Origin: Adenophora triphylla var. japonica
Lineage: Eukaryota; Streptophyta; Magnoliopsida; Asterales; Campanulaceae
Length of the DNA: 64,000 nt
Assembly: GCA_022495995.1 (NCBI GenBank)
Contig: JAFEMH010001452.1
Span: forward strand, 407,581 to 471,580
Direction: 5' to 3'
Part shown: piece after piece, positions 22,389 through 33,179 of the stretch
Position numbering within the stretch: the stretch's first letter is position 1
How the letters are laid out: every line of letters begins with the position of its first letter
The notes under the pieces: model-generated
Databases searched by the model: none
What the model was told of the DNA's origin: nothing
What the model saw: only the letters and a program-made list of their open reading frames with translations
Program-made: the position numbers and the translations under genes

Positions 22389-22845
22389 TATGCATAGGCC
22401 AGTTCTCGAAGATCCCTATCTAGAGGCCTATACTCCTAGTGAAGAAGATTGGACCCCAAATGAAGAGACCTACACCCCTAGCGAAGAAAATTGGATACCT
22501 AGTGAAGAAGATTTAATGGGTGAGGAAACAAAGTCAAAGGAAGAAATAAAAAATGATCCCATAAATATTGAACCTTTAATTTGCAATAATGGTTTAGATA
22601 TTTCTGCATGTCCCAAAGCTAACAATGCAGTGAAAAAGTCAAAAAGAACAAAGACGGAGGTCACTTCGAGTTTCCGAAAGTGCAAAGACTATAGGTCACT
22701 TGTTCTACCCAAGAAGTCGGGATGGAAGAAATGTCTACCGCAGAAGATACTTATTACCCCGGAGGAATTGCAATGGCAAGTTGTCAATGACAAAAGGCCA
22801 ACCAAGTATCATGCATCTCCTACTACCGGGAAGGGGTCAAGCTAA
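22309..22845 (+). pseudogene. Athila-C post-protease segment
   Basis: The frame begins in the tail of the protease (AIIDVKNGTFSLNIGKERVE). It then carries a short imperfect peptide repeat (TPSEEDW, TPNEETY, TPSEENW, IPSEEDL), an acidic/lysine-rich spacer and a basic tail (KCKDYRSLVLPKKSGWKK). It ends at a TAA in 22843-22845, where RT would be expected to follow in an autonomous Athila. No RT motif is present in any frame up to 23519. Confidence 0.6.
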
Positions 22846-23519
22846 GGACCTAAAACAAGCATCATCGGGATGGTAACCGATGGATTATTTTTGTTTTATT
22901 TTCATGTTATTTTATTTTAGTTTTTATCATATTTGTTTGTGCTAACCTTGTTTTATAGGGAAAAAGATTTAAAAATGGTGAAGTTTGGTTCGCACGGCCG
23001 TGCAGCTCTTCTTGGAGCGGCCGTGCAGTTCATATCGAGTTGGAGCGGGTTGACTCAGTAAAAGGACACGGCCGTGCAAATTCCTTGACACGGCCGTGCA
23101 AGACGTCTGGGGAGTTGCCTCGTTCCAGTCAAAAGACGCAGCCTTTCCCCTCCTCCCTCATTTACTTCATTTTCAACCTCTCCCTCAAAACCTCCGCCCC
23201 ACCCACTTTAAATACCCACTCCTACACCATTTTTACGCACAATTCAACCCCCAATCCTCCTCAAATCCTCTACTCAACCATTTCTCTCATACCAAAATCA
23301 GTCCCAAAACCCTCCTAAAACCCCAATTCCAAAAATACCAAAACCCTTCACCCATTTCAACAAATTGAAGAAGGATTACTCCGAATTGAGGTGCAAGAAG
23401 GAAGCTTTTTGGTATCTAGTGGCTATTCATCGAAGATTACAAGCTTTTCAAGCTCGATTTGGGTAATCTACTTTCTTCTTCTTTTAGCTAAATTTTTTGG
23501 GTTTTTCTGAAAATTTTCA
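22846..23519 (+). other. Athila-C leader between protease and ORF2
   Basis: This interval is noncoding. It carries an internal GGCCGTGCA cluster (22993-23100), then a C-rich pyrimidine stretch with a TTTAAATA box (23207-23214), and then the ATG of ORF2 at 23520. RT, RNase H and integrase, which would normally lie here, are absent. Confidence 0.65.
22993..23100 (+). promoter_or_regulatory. Internal GGCCGTGCA cluster upstream of ORF2
   Basis: There are three CACGGCCGTGCA and one GAGCGGCCGTGCA in 108 bp. The last pair is separated by TTCCTTGA as in the LTR (TCCTTGA), so the block resembles an LTR-derived motif module. TTTAAATA lies 107 bp downstream. An internal promoter for ORF2 is possible but unproven. 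Confidence 0.45.
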
Positions 23520-24179
23520 ATGGAGAGAGGGAAAGGAAAGGGAAAGGCCGCCGAAAGAGGTTCGAAAAGGTCCCGAAAGGAACCATCTCCTGCCCTAATC
23601 TAAACCCAACGCTCAATGATTTGGGTATTGAGTTTAGAGAGCCTTCCGAAGTGGCTAGATTCACCGCCCTTCGTCAAAAGAGAATTAGACCAACCTAATT
23701 CCTGATGTTCCCGCCCTTAAGGCCCTAGATGTCTACAAAAATGTAAGGAAGTTTCACATGGGATTTGGTTGTGGTGGTTTTCTTGAGTTGAATGCAAAGA
23801 CTTACGAAAGGATAACTTTGGAATTCTTGTGCACTATGAGGAAGGAATTTACAAATGTAAATTTGTGGAAGTACGGGGGAGCCATACCAATTGATACATT
23901 TGTATTTTAGGCTTGGTGGGGAGGAGTTTCATCTTACCTCCTTCGACATAAATAGAATTTTGGGTTGGCCTGCTTTCACCAACTATGAAACCGATTTTCC
24001 TATAGAGTTTAGGGAGAATGTGTTTTGGGAGCAAATAACCGGAATTCCATCCTTCAAATCTAGAACCGCAAAAGCCTCATCTATTATTCATCCCGTTCTC
24101 CGGATTATGCACAGATTCTATGCATGTACAGTTTTTGCAAGGGAAGATAAGGGAACAGTGAACAAGAAGGAGTTGTTTT
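23520..24179 (+). pseudogene. Athila-C ORF2, 5' part (Athila ORF-like), interrupted by Copia-D
   Basis: The ATG at 23520 begins a lysine/arginine-rich start (MERGKGKGKAAERGSKRSR) that meets a stop at 23601. Readable pieces follow in other frames: LRQKRIRPT, MGFGCGGFLELNAKTYERIT and NVNLWKYGGAI. The frame at 23891 gives LGGEEFHLTSFDINRILGWP, EFRENVFWEQITG and HPVLRIMHRFYACTVFAR, typical of the Athila ORF-1/plant transposon protein family. The second half resumes at 38678 after Copia-D. The role of this family is unknown; it occupies the env-like position. Confidence 0.72.
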
Positions 24180-25539
24180 TGTTAGGTCTCAAATGGTAGG
24201 AATCAGGCTAGAGGGGGGGTGAATAGCCTGTTAAAACTTTTTGCTAAAAACTTGTTTTGAAAAACTCTAGCTTACCGGTAAATGATTTTGCACAGCGGAA
24301 ATTAAGTTTTCAGTTTAGAGGAAAGGCAAACCGGTAAGACAAAATATCATGCAAGTCAAGACAAAAATTATTTCCAAGTAAGACAAACAAAATGAGCAAT
24401 AAGTGAAGTCAATAGGTTGTGACCTGTTGAGAGATTTCAACTGATTACAACTACACAACAGAAAACAAACAAAGCAATAAATGACACATTGTTTGAAGAG
24501 GTTCACAGTGTTAAATAACTGCTACGTCCTCTACCAAGTTTGATCAGAACTTGGATTTGTGAAGGTGCACTACTATATTAATGGATTCTACCTATTACAA
24601 GTTGCAAGCCAATGATTGAAAGGCTGCCAATCTAAAGGTGACCACTAATGGGTCGTGCTACAATAAAGACCTGGAGTTTTCTAGAGATGTGCTCTCACAA
24701 GCTGAGCTGATTTCTCTAGGGTGTTGTGTGTGAATCAATCAATGTGTTCCATAAGTAGTCTAATGGAGGAACACTACAGAATTGATTGAGGTGCCAGTGT
24801 ATAAGTCCTAACAGAGATGTCTAGTGAATAAGAGGACTTGAATTGAATGCCTTGAACTATGGAGTTTTCAGGATGATAGTTCAGAGCAACTCACTCTCAA
24901 GAATCATAAATGCACCAACCTTCTTCAATGCTCCGGGGAAACTATTTATAGTGAACTTTGAAAAGGAGTCGTTGTCTTTGAAGAGGTTGCAATGATGACT
25001 TGGACTGGCAGGCATTAAATGGGAAGATCCTTGCATTAAATGCCTGAGATTGGATAGAGAGGATTTCCAGAGATAGATGGGGCTCTGTGAGTACTGGTTA
25101 CTTGACATTCTCAAAGAAGGTACTGATTTGCTGCAGAGATGTCATGTCAGCATGCTTGCTTTACCAACTTTAGCTAAAATTGATGGCTGGGTGGTTGGGA
25201 GCAATTAATGCACCGGCAAGCTGCTAACAATCTTGAGGAGTAAGCTATAACCGGTTACTTGACCGGTAACTCAACCGGTAAGATAGGTAAACCGGTAAGG
25301 AACTTTGACCGGTAAGTGACTTCAACCGGTAACTCACACAATGCTGAAGGAAATCCTCTGGTCTTCAAGTCTTCAAATCTTGAGAAAAATACATAACAAA
25401 AACACTGGGCACTAGCACTAAGGGATCCTATGGTACATAGAAAAATTCTATTTTGATCTAACTAAATTAGGGGTCCTCATTAATGCTTGTTATGATTGGG
25501 ATTAAGCAATTCTAAGCCAAAGCATATATTTGACTAACA
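24180..25539 (-). repeat. Copia-D 3' LTR
   Basis: It starts TGTTAGGTC and ends TGACTAACA, 1360 bp. It carries the ACCGGT cluster at 25250-25330, the TATAAATA box (24943-24950, minus strand) and the CAGGCTA...TAGCCTG hairpin at 24204-24230. Differences from the other LTR cluster at about 25000-25195. Confidence 0.95.
25250..25330 (-). promoter_or_regulatory. ACCGGT cluster in Copia-D 3' LTR
   Basis: Six ACCGGT sites occur in 81 bp at 12-18 bp spacing. The same array is in the 5' LTR at 38383-38463. In element sense the cluster lies about 300 bp upstream of the TATA box. Confidence 0.6.
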
Positions 25540-25551
25540 ATCTCCTCCTAA
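25540..25551 (-). other. Copia-D polypurine tract
   Basis: On the minus strand the sequence reads TTAGGAGGAGAT immediately before the 3' LTR TGTTAG. Confidence 0.7.
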
Positions 25552-25916
25552 TTGCTTAAGTCCAATCATCCTAGGTTGGCATCTTCTTGACTTAGAAAAG
25601 AATGATAAAGATTTTGTCTATTTAATATATCATTCCCCAAGTCAAGAGACAACTTGATGCTACCTAAGGAAAGCTTACAGATTAGAAAAATAAAAGATTG
25701 AAAATGGGTAAAGATTTTGAATGATCCTGCAAAAATATAACGGTTAGTAGCATATGAAGCATTCAAAACAATAGAAGGAATTTCAAACAAAACACAAAGT
25801 TTGAGGGTAAGAGATTCTCATTATGTTTGTGGACCGGTGAATGAGGAAAGAAAGACAAAAACTTCATCGGTTACATTCTCAGAGCTGCACCGGTAAAAGG
25901 CTTGAAACTTGATCGG
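25552..25916 (-). other. Copia-D 3' noncoding region
   Basis: This is AT-rich sequence between the third ORF stop and the polypurine tract. A few ACCGGT/ATCGGT words occur near 25830-25915. I see no gene. Confidence 0.6.
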
Positions 25917-28900
25917 CTAAGGAGCAGCAGCATCTGAAGGAGGGGCAGCATCTGAGGCTTTGGATTTCTTTGCTTTCCTCTTCTCTTTCTCATCCCTTTT
26001 TCTTTTCTTCCTATCTTCTCTAACCACCATTAGCACTTCATTTTTAGCTTTTACTTTGGCTAACTCCATTTCAAGCTCACGGTTCCTTTCTTGACAACTA
26101 CTAAGGGCTTCAGCTGTCCTTTTGAGTTCTTCAATGGATCGGTTCAGAATGTCTTTGCCTGAAAGTTGTTGCTCACAAAGGATTTTATTGATTTGCCGAG
26201 CCTCATCAAGTTGTAACTGAAGATCTCTGATGACGTTGTCTCTAGCATTTATATCGGTCATGAAATTGCCAAGAGACAAAGCAATACCAGTCTTCAATAA
26301 ATCAAATCTTCTCTCATCCTCCTCCTGATTGGACTTAATGAAAGAACGAGCTAACTCAGCATTAACTTCCACAAAACCATCAAGCAAGGCTCTATGAAGA
26401 CCTATCAAATCTGAAGCAAGGAGTGGCCTATTTAAATCATCGGTAGGAGAGGTCGGTAAAGGAATAGATTGAGATACCGGTTGGCTAGCCGGTAATGTAG
26501 CATCGGTAACTGGAGGCAATTGATCGGCAACATGGCTATCGGTAATAGGAGAAGATGGATCAGTAAGAGAGGTTGCATTGGACCGAGACACTTCACCGGT
26601 AGGAGAGATTTCAATCTCCTCATCCAATAGTTCCATGGAAGAGACAGGAGGAGCAATCGGTAAGGTAGGAGCAGGAGCATGAGGATCAAAGGGTTCCAAA
26701 CTCATCATCTCAGCAAAAGAAAGTTCCAAAAGCTCAGCTGCAATAGGGACCAATGGTAAGATGGCTTGCCGACGCCTTAGAATGTGAATTACTCTAAGAG
26801 CCAGCAGAAGTAATGAAGCTTCTCTAATGTTGCTCCAAGGTATAGGCTTGCCTTTCTTCATCACAGAGAGTCTGGTCACATTTGGCAATAAGCCAACCAT
26901 TTTAGTAACATAACCAAACCAATTTAAAAGCCTCAACTCCAGAATTTGAGTAATACGCCCATTGATAGACATATACCGGATAAAGAAGTCATCGGTTGAA
27001 AGTGTGCTTTCAACCGGTCTGGGGGCAAAAGTTGCATACTGGCCATGAATCCTGATAAACCGATTGTGTTGCTGAATAGAGGAAGGATATTTCTTGTTTG
27101 GTTTTGGAGAAGGGAAATCAGTAAACAACTGTTGCTCATCTTTGCCAGGAAGGATTGCTTTGCCCTTGGGAGGAATTGAACGCTTCTTAAGCTTCAACAC
27201 TTTAATCTTCTGATACCGGCGACTTGTCTCACCGGGCCCAGTAGTTTTGGTATATCTAGGAGGGGTATCTTCAGGAGCAGCACCAACCTTCATGTCTGTC
27301 ACAACATCAATGAAGGTGGACATTCTATCTTCTCTCCTTTGCCTCTGAAATTGATCAGCAATAGATGGAGGCATTGGAGTGGGCTCAGTAATTGCTTTGC
27401 TAAGGATCTTCTCATGAACCTCAAATAAAGGTATTCCATCGGCAGATCGAGGAATAGAAGCTTTGGAGGTATAGAAATTGAGGGTAGACATGAGATCCTT
27501 CTGACGCATACCAGGATCATCATAAACAGGAGGAATTGTTGGATCATTCTCATCAAAATCAACATCTTCTTCTTCTTCATAGAAATCAGAGAGAGAGTCT
27601 TCATAAAAAATTGGATCATAATCCTCCTCCTGAACCGGTGAGTTGGCTCTAGAAGAGGAAGGAAGAATAACTTGACTTACCGATTGACTAACCGGTAGAA
27701 GAGATGCTTGAATGGCTCTCTGAGTAGCCAACTCTTCAATGGTTGCTCTTTGACTCTCCTTGAGCTTCTTAGTTTGCTCGGTAAATAAGCTAGCGGCCAA
27801 GGCTTGCTGGAGAAGGATATCATCAACATTAATTGCCTTAACCGGTTCAGTAGATGCAACGGTAAGGGGCTGACTAACCGGTAAAGGAGAAGCACCGGTA
27901 AATGGCTCAGAAGCCGGTAAATCTTCTCTAACCGGTTGAAGTATTTCACCGGTAAGAGGCATCGGTTGAACAACCGGTGAAGGGCTTGGCCTAATAACTT
28001 CTCCTCCTCCTGAAGCAAGAACGGTAACTGGAGAAGTCTCAGTACTACCTCCTCCTACATGTTGCATCGGTAAAGGAGTTGTAAAGACAGTACTTATCTT
28101 CTCAGATCGATCAATCTCAGTAGCATCTTGGTCATCGGCATTTGAATTACTAGAGTCAGTAGAGCTAGAGCTTGTGACAGACTGCTCCGCCCTATCAATG
28201 GTTTGATTATCAGAGCCATTAATGTCCTTGAACATTTCTTCAATTTCTTCATCAGGAACAGTAGCCCATTTGTTTTTGTTGGACTGAATAGAGTTGAAGA
28301 AGTCAGAAAGAGAGATATCACCCATACTCTGAAAGTCTCTGTTCAAGTCCACCAGATTTTGCACCACATCCATTACATTCTTCACGAATTGCCATCTTCG
28401 AGGTCCTAAGTTGACAATTTCAGGATCAAAGGAGGGAAGATCATCTCCAGGTAACTCAAATCTTCCAAGCTGATAAGGATCAGATTCCTTGAGGGTATCC
28501 TGAGCATTATAAAGAATGGCAAAATCAATCCATACTGCCTGAATCATCATGTCTTGCCGGAGCCTATCCTGAGCCAAGTAGATGGCATTCCACATTGGAG
28601 GCAGCAACTCAAAATACCGATTGTAAAGCTTGAGTAGACTATCTCTGGACAATGAGATATCATAGTCACTCAACAAACATGGCTTGGTATAGTAGAGACC
28701 TTTATCATCATGGATGTTGTCAAAATCCACATAATCAGATATGTCACCGACTGGGACTGAGTCTTTGTTGATCTCATGGAATTGCAAAAGCTTTCGGAGG
28801 AAGGGAGGCAAGTGCTCAATATGATATACCCAAGTGGGAGATGGTTCAAAGGTAGGATTGACTAGCCAGGGATTGTAATGGTAAATGTGAAAGGTTGGGT

Positions 28901-29717
28901 TTCTGATCGGTTTGCAGTGACTTACCGGTCGGGTTGATGATTGACCGGTAAATGGAATTTTGTCGGTAAGGAAGTTGTGATTAAAAAGTCTTTTGGGAAT
29001 GAATGGTATGAAGTTTCCCATGTCTGTTTCAATTCTCCTTCTCTCAGCATTTTCTTTGGCAATTTGTTGGGAAGATTTTGGAATAGGTTTGGATCTCTTG
29101 GAAGGGGGAGGAGCTGATTTTCTGGCTGTGGCTTTTTGCTTTCTGGTAGGGGAAAGAATGATAGAGATAGGCTTATCATCATCATCATCAGAAGACTCAA
29201 GTAGTTTTCTCTTTACCGGCAAAGAAGGTTTGGGAGCAGGAGGAGCACCAGCAAATTGAGCAACCTTTGGCCGGCTTGAGAGTTTCTTCTTTTGGGTTGG
29301 TTTGCCGACTGGTTTACTGGTAGCAGGTTCATCAGACTTACCGGTTGGATTACCGGTGGAAGGCTCAGTCGGCTTACCGGTTGGTTTACCGGTAGATTCT
29401 TTGATGGCTCTAATCATGTCAAACTTGTCAAAAGCTTTGCAGAAAGACCGAGGATACTTGGGTTGATTCTCGAAGCTTGAAGAAGCTGCAGGATGGATCT
29501 CGAGAGCTCGGCTAATCATCGAGATAATGACAAGGTTTGGCTTTGTTGGTCTTGGTAGATGACCTTTCCTTCGAAATTTCTTAAAAGCAATTAAAACAAT
29601 CCGGTAAAGGAAAGCACACCGCTGAATTCTCCTCCAATAATGATGGCGAATTGCTTCCCATTGTATCATAGTGATACAATGATGAGAGCCAGACCGGCAA
29701 ATGAAGCATCGGTCCAC
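25917..29717 (-). CDS. Copia-D large third ORF (env-like position), 1266 codons
   Basis: This single open frame follows RNase H. In order it has a cysteine-containing N-terminal region, a proline/threonine/glycine stretch of TGKP-type repeats, lysine-rich clusters (KKKLSSRPKVAQ; KRKLLESSDDDDDKP; RKQKATARKSAPPPSKRSKP) that look nuclear-localisation-like, and a probable folded domain around residues 240-430. A long low-complexity region rich in LPVSQ and TG-containing repeats comes next, then a conserved-looking block around residues 840-990. The C-terminus is a coiled coil ending in a KRKRDEKEKRKAKKSK tail. There is no signal peptide or clear transmembrane helix. The start is uncertain: the frame stays open to about 29820. 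The function is unknown; Sireviruses have an env-like ORF here. Confidence 0.75.
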   Translation of the reverse strand: MDRCFICRSGSHHCITMIQWEAIRHHYWRRIQRCAFLYRIVLIAFKKFRRKGHLPRPTKPNLVIISMISRALEIHPAASSSFENQPKYPRSFCKAFDKFDMIRAIKESTGKPTGKPTEPSTGNPTGKSDEPATSKPVGKPTQKKKLSSRPKVAQFAGAPPAPKPSLPVKRKLLESSDDDDDKPISIILSPTRKQKATARKSAPPPSKRSKPIPKSSQQIAKENAERRRIETDMGNFIPFIPKRLFNHNFLTDKIPFTGQSSTRPVSHCKPIRNPTFHIYHYNPWLVNPTFEPSPTWVYHIEHLPPFLRKLLQFHEINKDSVPVGDISDYVDFDNIHDDKGLYYTKPCLLSDYDISLSRDSLLKLYNRYFELLPPMWNAIYLAQDRLRQDMMIQAVWIDFAILYNAQDTLKESDPYQLGRFELPGDDLPSFDPEIVNLGPRRWQFVKNVMDVVQNLVDLNRDFQSMGDISLSDFFNSIQSNKNKWATVPDEEIEEMFKDINGSDNQTIDRAEQSVTSSSSTDSSNSNADDQDATEIDRSEKISTVFTTPLPMQHVGGGSTETSPVTVLASGGGEVIRPSPSPVVQPMPLTGEILQPVREDLPASEPFTGASPLPVSQPLTVASTEPVKAINVDDILLQQALAASLFTEQTKKLKESQRATIEELATQRAIQASLLPVSQSVSQVILPSSSRANSPVQEEDYDPIFYEDSLSDFYEEEEDVDFDENDPTIPPVYDDPGMRQKDLMSTLNFYTSKASIPRSADGIPLFEVHEKILSKAITEPTPMPPSIADQFQRQRREDRMSTFIDVVTDMKVGAAPEDTPPRYTKTTGPGETSRRYQKIKVLKLKKRSIPPKGKAILPGKDEQQLFTDFPSPKPNKKYPSSIQQHNRFIRIHGQYATFAPRPVESTLSTDDFFIRYMSINGRITQILELRLLNWFGYVTKMVGLLPNVTRLSVMKKGKPIPWSNIREASLLLLALRVIHILRRRQAILPLVPIAAELLELSFAEMMSLEPFDPHAPAPTLPIAPPVSSMELLDEEIEISPTGEVSRSNATSLTDPSSPITDSHVADQLPPVTDATLPASQPVSQSIPLPTSPTDDLNRPLLASDLIGLHRALLDGFVEVNAELARSFIKSNQEEDERRFDLLKTGIALSLGNFMTDINARDNVIRDLQLQLDEARQINKILCEQQLSGKDILNRSIEELKRTAEALSSCQERNRELEMELAKVKAKNEVLMVVREDRKKRKRDEKEKRKAKKSKASDAAPPSDAAAP

Positions 29718-29769
29718 GACATCGAATAAACAGAGAAAACAAAGATCAAAACCAGCTTTCTTGTTAGCT

Positions 29770-30124
29770 TCACCGGTAACGAAGGGGTCGAGATCCTCGA
29801 ACCTTTGCCCGGCAAAGAATCATATCTTTCATGGAGATAGAAGATGAACCGGTGGAAGAAAGGTTGGGGAAGGCAAAGAAGAATGGTGGCGGGGCTAAAA
29901 GTGACGGGGACACCGAAGCGGTGGAGATAATATTCTCATTTTCATCCACAACACCATTCTCGAATAACTCATTAACCATCTCATAATAAATGTCTTCATT
30001 TCCTTCGGGCATCACGAAAGGAATAACTCCGGCAGAATGAATAGAGCTTCAATGGCACGGCCTTCATCGGAGTCGAAAAGCTGGAGAGAATGTAACCTCC
30101 ATAGATGTCTTTCTTAATGGCCAT
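29770..30124 (-). pseudogene. Likely N-terminus of the Copia-D third ORF, frameshifted
   Basis: An ATG at 30124 starts MAIKKDIYGG and runs about 42 codons to a stop. A second frame (29770-30015) starts MMPEGNEDIYYEMVNEL and overlaps the open start of the 1266-codon frame. The three frames look like one gene broken by small shifts near 30060-30020 and 29820. CACAG directly precedes the ATG. The Copia-A counterpart begins MAPKK at 6960. Confidence 0.45.
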
Positions 30125-31039
30125 CTGTGAATCAAATAATCATTCAAACAAAATAAGTTAGAATCAAAGAGATTTCTACAAATAATTTTAAGAGTTTAGA
30201 TGATTCTAGAAATATAAGAGATCTAGGAGTCTTTAGAGTTTCAAAATCATACCAGAAATCTCAAGAAGTGAAGAACACGAGATGGAGAAGGAGAAGATGA
30301 AGTATGAGAGTAAATTGCCGGTTGCCTATAGTTCTTTTAGAGAGAGAGAATCCAGAAAGTTTAACTGAGATTTTGAAATCCTTATATAGGGGACAAAAGA
30401 GCGGGAAGATGAAGAGGTGTGTTGGTTAAAGCAAAAGAAGCTTAAAGGTTTTTAACTGTCGTGCACATTGATTGACAGTTTTGTTTCACGAAATTAAAGA
30501 TGTGTCATGAAAATATGAACGTGTGTGCAACAGTTATATCAAAATATAATAAAGTACAAAAAGATAACCTTTTTGATAAAAATGAATGATACAGATATTA
30601 CCTTTTTGATCAATTATTTAAAATTGATCTACTTCTTTTGTATAGGAGCATGGGGAACAGGTAAGGGATAGTACGGTAGGTTGCAGACTGCCGCGGCGAA
30701 GGGATTGATGTGACTTGATAGGCAATGATGACAAACGAGCCGGTTAAATACGGATTGCAAATTTGGATCCGGCCGCAGTTCGTCGGTAAAGGGCAATCGG
30801 TAAGGTAGCTAACCGGTCAGGTATTTTGACCGGTAAGAAAGACTTTCATCGGTAAAGAACCATCGGATAGAGACACCATTTACCGATCAGGTATGTCGGT
30901 AAGAGGACTGGTAAAGGGAGTCTTGCCTTACCGGTAAGGGATACCGGTAAATGAGCACTAGCAAGCATCGGCAAACGAGTGAGGTCACCTATGATTTTAG
31001 TTGAGAGCTTACACAGATAACAAAGTTAGAACATAATGT
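30125..31039 (-). other. Copia-D noncoding interval between pol and third ORF, with CCGGT cluster
   Basis: There is no credible ORF. From about 30735 to 30970 the sequence is packed with ACCGGT, TCGGTAA and CCGGTCA words, more than ten sites in about 230 bp. The rest is AT-rich and could hold a subgenomic promoter or an intron, but nothing proves either. Confidence 0.5.
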
Positions 31040-31504
31040 TTATCGAATATCAATCATGCCTAGTTCTCCTCTAAGGAATTCAAATCTTTTAATGTCCAAT
31101 GGTTTTGTTAAGATATCAGCTAATTGATAATCAGTATGGACTTTTAAAAGAACAATGTTACCCTTTTCAACATGATCCTTGAGGAAATGGTATTTGATGT
31201 CTATGTGCTTAGTCTTTGAATGCATCACAGGATTGTTGGAGACTGAGATAGCTGAGGTGTTATCACAATAGATAGGACATACTTCTTGAGGGATTTCATA
31301 GTCCACTAGTTGTTGCTTCATCCATAGAATTTGTGAACAAAGAACTCCCGGCGGTATGTACTCGGCTTCGATGAGTAGAAGTGGAAATTGATGCTTGTTT
31401 CTTGCACGACCAGGAAACCAAACGGTTACCCAGAAATTGACAAGTTCCACTAGTACTTTTCCTGGTGACCCTACAAGCTGCAAAATCGGCATCTGAATAT
31501 CCAA
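31040..31504 (-). pseudogene. Copia-D RNase H, C-terminal part
   Basis: The reading [17 protein letters not shown] is followed by CPIYCDNTSAISVSNNPVMH, KTKHIDIKYHFLKDHVEKGN and DYQLADILTKPLD, the conserved Ty1/Copia RNase H end. It is separated from the upstream frame by a small insertion near 31370 in the segment that normally reads STAEAEYIA. It ends GELGMIDIR, the natural C-terminus. It would degrade RNA in hybrids during cDNA synthesis. Confidence 0.85.
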
Positions 31505-33095
31505 TAAGTGTAAATGAAGAATCTTTTGGATACCACAAACCTAAGTTAGCAGTTCCCAAAAGATATCTTATAATTCTTTTAACAGCTTGCAAATGAGATT
31601 CTCTAGGGTCAGCTTGAAATCTAGCACATACACATACGGCAAACATGATATCTGGCCTACTGGCAGTTAAGTAAAGTAGAGAGCCTATCATACCTCGGTA
31701 GAGTGTCATATCTACTTTCTTACCGGATTCATCTTTGTTAAGGTGTACATTGGTGGCCATAGGAGTGCTTGGAGGATGAGCAGAGTCAAGACCAAATTTC
31801 TTGATTAGATCATTGGTGTATTTGGCTTGATTTATAAAAATACCTTCTTGGGTTTGCTTGACTTGAAGTCCAAGGAAAAATGTAAGCTCACCCATCATGC
31901 TCATCTCAAATTTGCTCTGCATAAGTTTCTCAAATCTCTTGCATAATTTCTCGTTAGTAGATCCAAAAATAATGTCATCAACATTTATTTGAACTAACAA
32001 TGAATGACCATTATGCTTAGCAATAAATAAGGTGGTGTCGATTTTACCTCGTTCAAACTTCTCACTAATTAGGAATTTGGAGAGAGTTTCATACCACGCT
32101 CGAGGTGCTTGCTTGAGGCCGTACAAAGCTTTATTCAATTTGTATACGTGATTAGGCTTCTTGGAATCTTCAAAACCAGGGGGTTGATCAACATAAACAA
32201 GTTCTTGAAGTTCCCCATTGAGAAAGGCACTTTTCACATCCATTTGATATAGCTTGAACTCTTTGTAGGCTGCATAGGCAAGGAATAACCTAATGGCTTC
32301 TAATCTAGCTACGGGAGCAAAAGTCTCATCATAGTCTATGCCTTCTTCCTGCCTATACCCTTTCGCCACTAGTCTAGCCTTGTTCCTTATAATTTTTCCA
32401 ATTTCATCCAATTTATTCCTATAAACCCATTTCGTTCCAATTACGGTTTGATTACTAGATCTAGGCACTAACTCCCAAACTTTACATCTATCAAACTGAT
32501 TAAGCTCTTCTTGCATAGCTTCTACCCAGCTGGGGTCATCTAGTGCTTCCTCAGTCTTCTTTGGTTCAATATTTGAGACCATAGCAGAGGAAAATAATCC
32601 ATGTTGATCCTCCATGCTTCTTAATTGGCCTCTAGTCATTCTGGGACCAAAGACATCACCTATCACATTTTCTAAAGGGTGATCTCTCACTGTTCTCACT
32701 TCCCTAGGGAGGTCTTGCCTGACCGATTCTTGTCTAAGGTTTTCTAGTGGAGGAGTAGAATCGGTAAAGGGAGATGTGACCGGTAAAGGAGATCGATTTG
32801 GAGAAGGTGATGGAGACTGGTGATCAGTAAGTGGGGAAGGAAGTGGTAAATTGTTTGAAATAGGTTCAACTTCAGGAGGTGAATTAGGAAAATTAATATG
32901 AGGACTGGTTGGTAATAAATCGGTTAGCTGGGGTTGTCTATTGGATTGCCTAACCGATTGGGGAAAGAAGGAGTCATCAACTAAGTCTCTACAAGTTACA
33001 CCACTTGAGGTGAAGGCTGAGCTGGGATTGATTTGCATTAGAACTGGTGGAATGATTGGAGTTTTGATTGCTGGTTTCACCTGTCTCAAACACAC
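31296..33095 (-). pseudogene. Copia-D integrase tail, reverse transcriptase and start of RNase H
   Basis: This 599-residue frame has a proline/serine-rich linker, then [96 protein letters not shown] and [20 protein letters not shown]. The catalytic box reads NVDD at 31974-31985, where Copia elements have YVDD; Copia-A keeps Tyr at this site. RNase H begins [15 protein letters not shown] and goes out of frame near 31370. Otherwise the RT is remarkably complete, in keeping with a young copy. Confidence 0.88.
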
Positions 33096-33179
33096 CAGAA
33101 TTATCAGTACTATTTGGAGCCTTATCAGACTCTAGCAAATCAAATTCATCAAAAGTAACATGAACAGATTCAACAATTT

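Noticed and set aside
28203..29480. Plus-strand and alternative-frame ORFs within the Copia-D third ORF
   Set aside because: They are antisense or shifted shadows of the 1266-codon frame.
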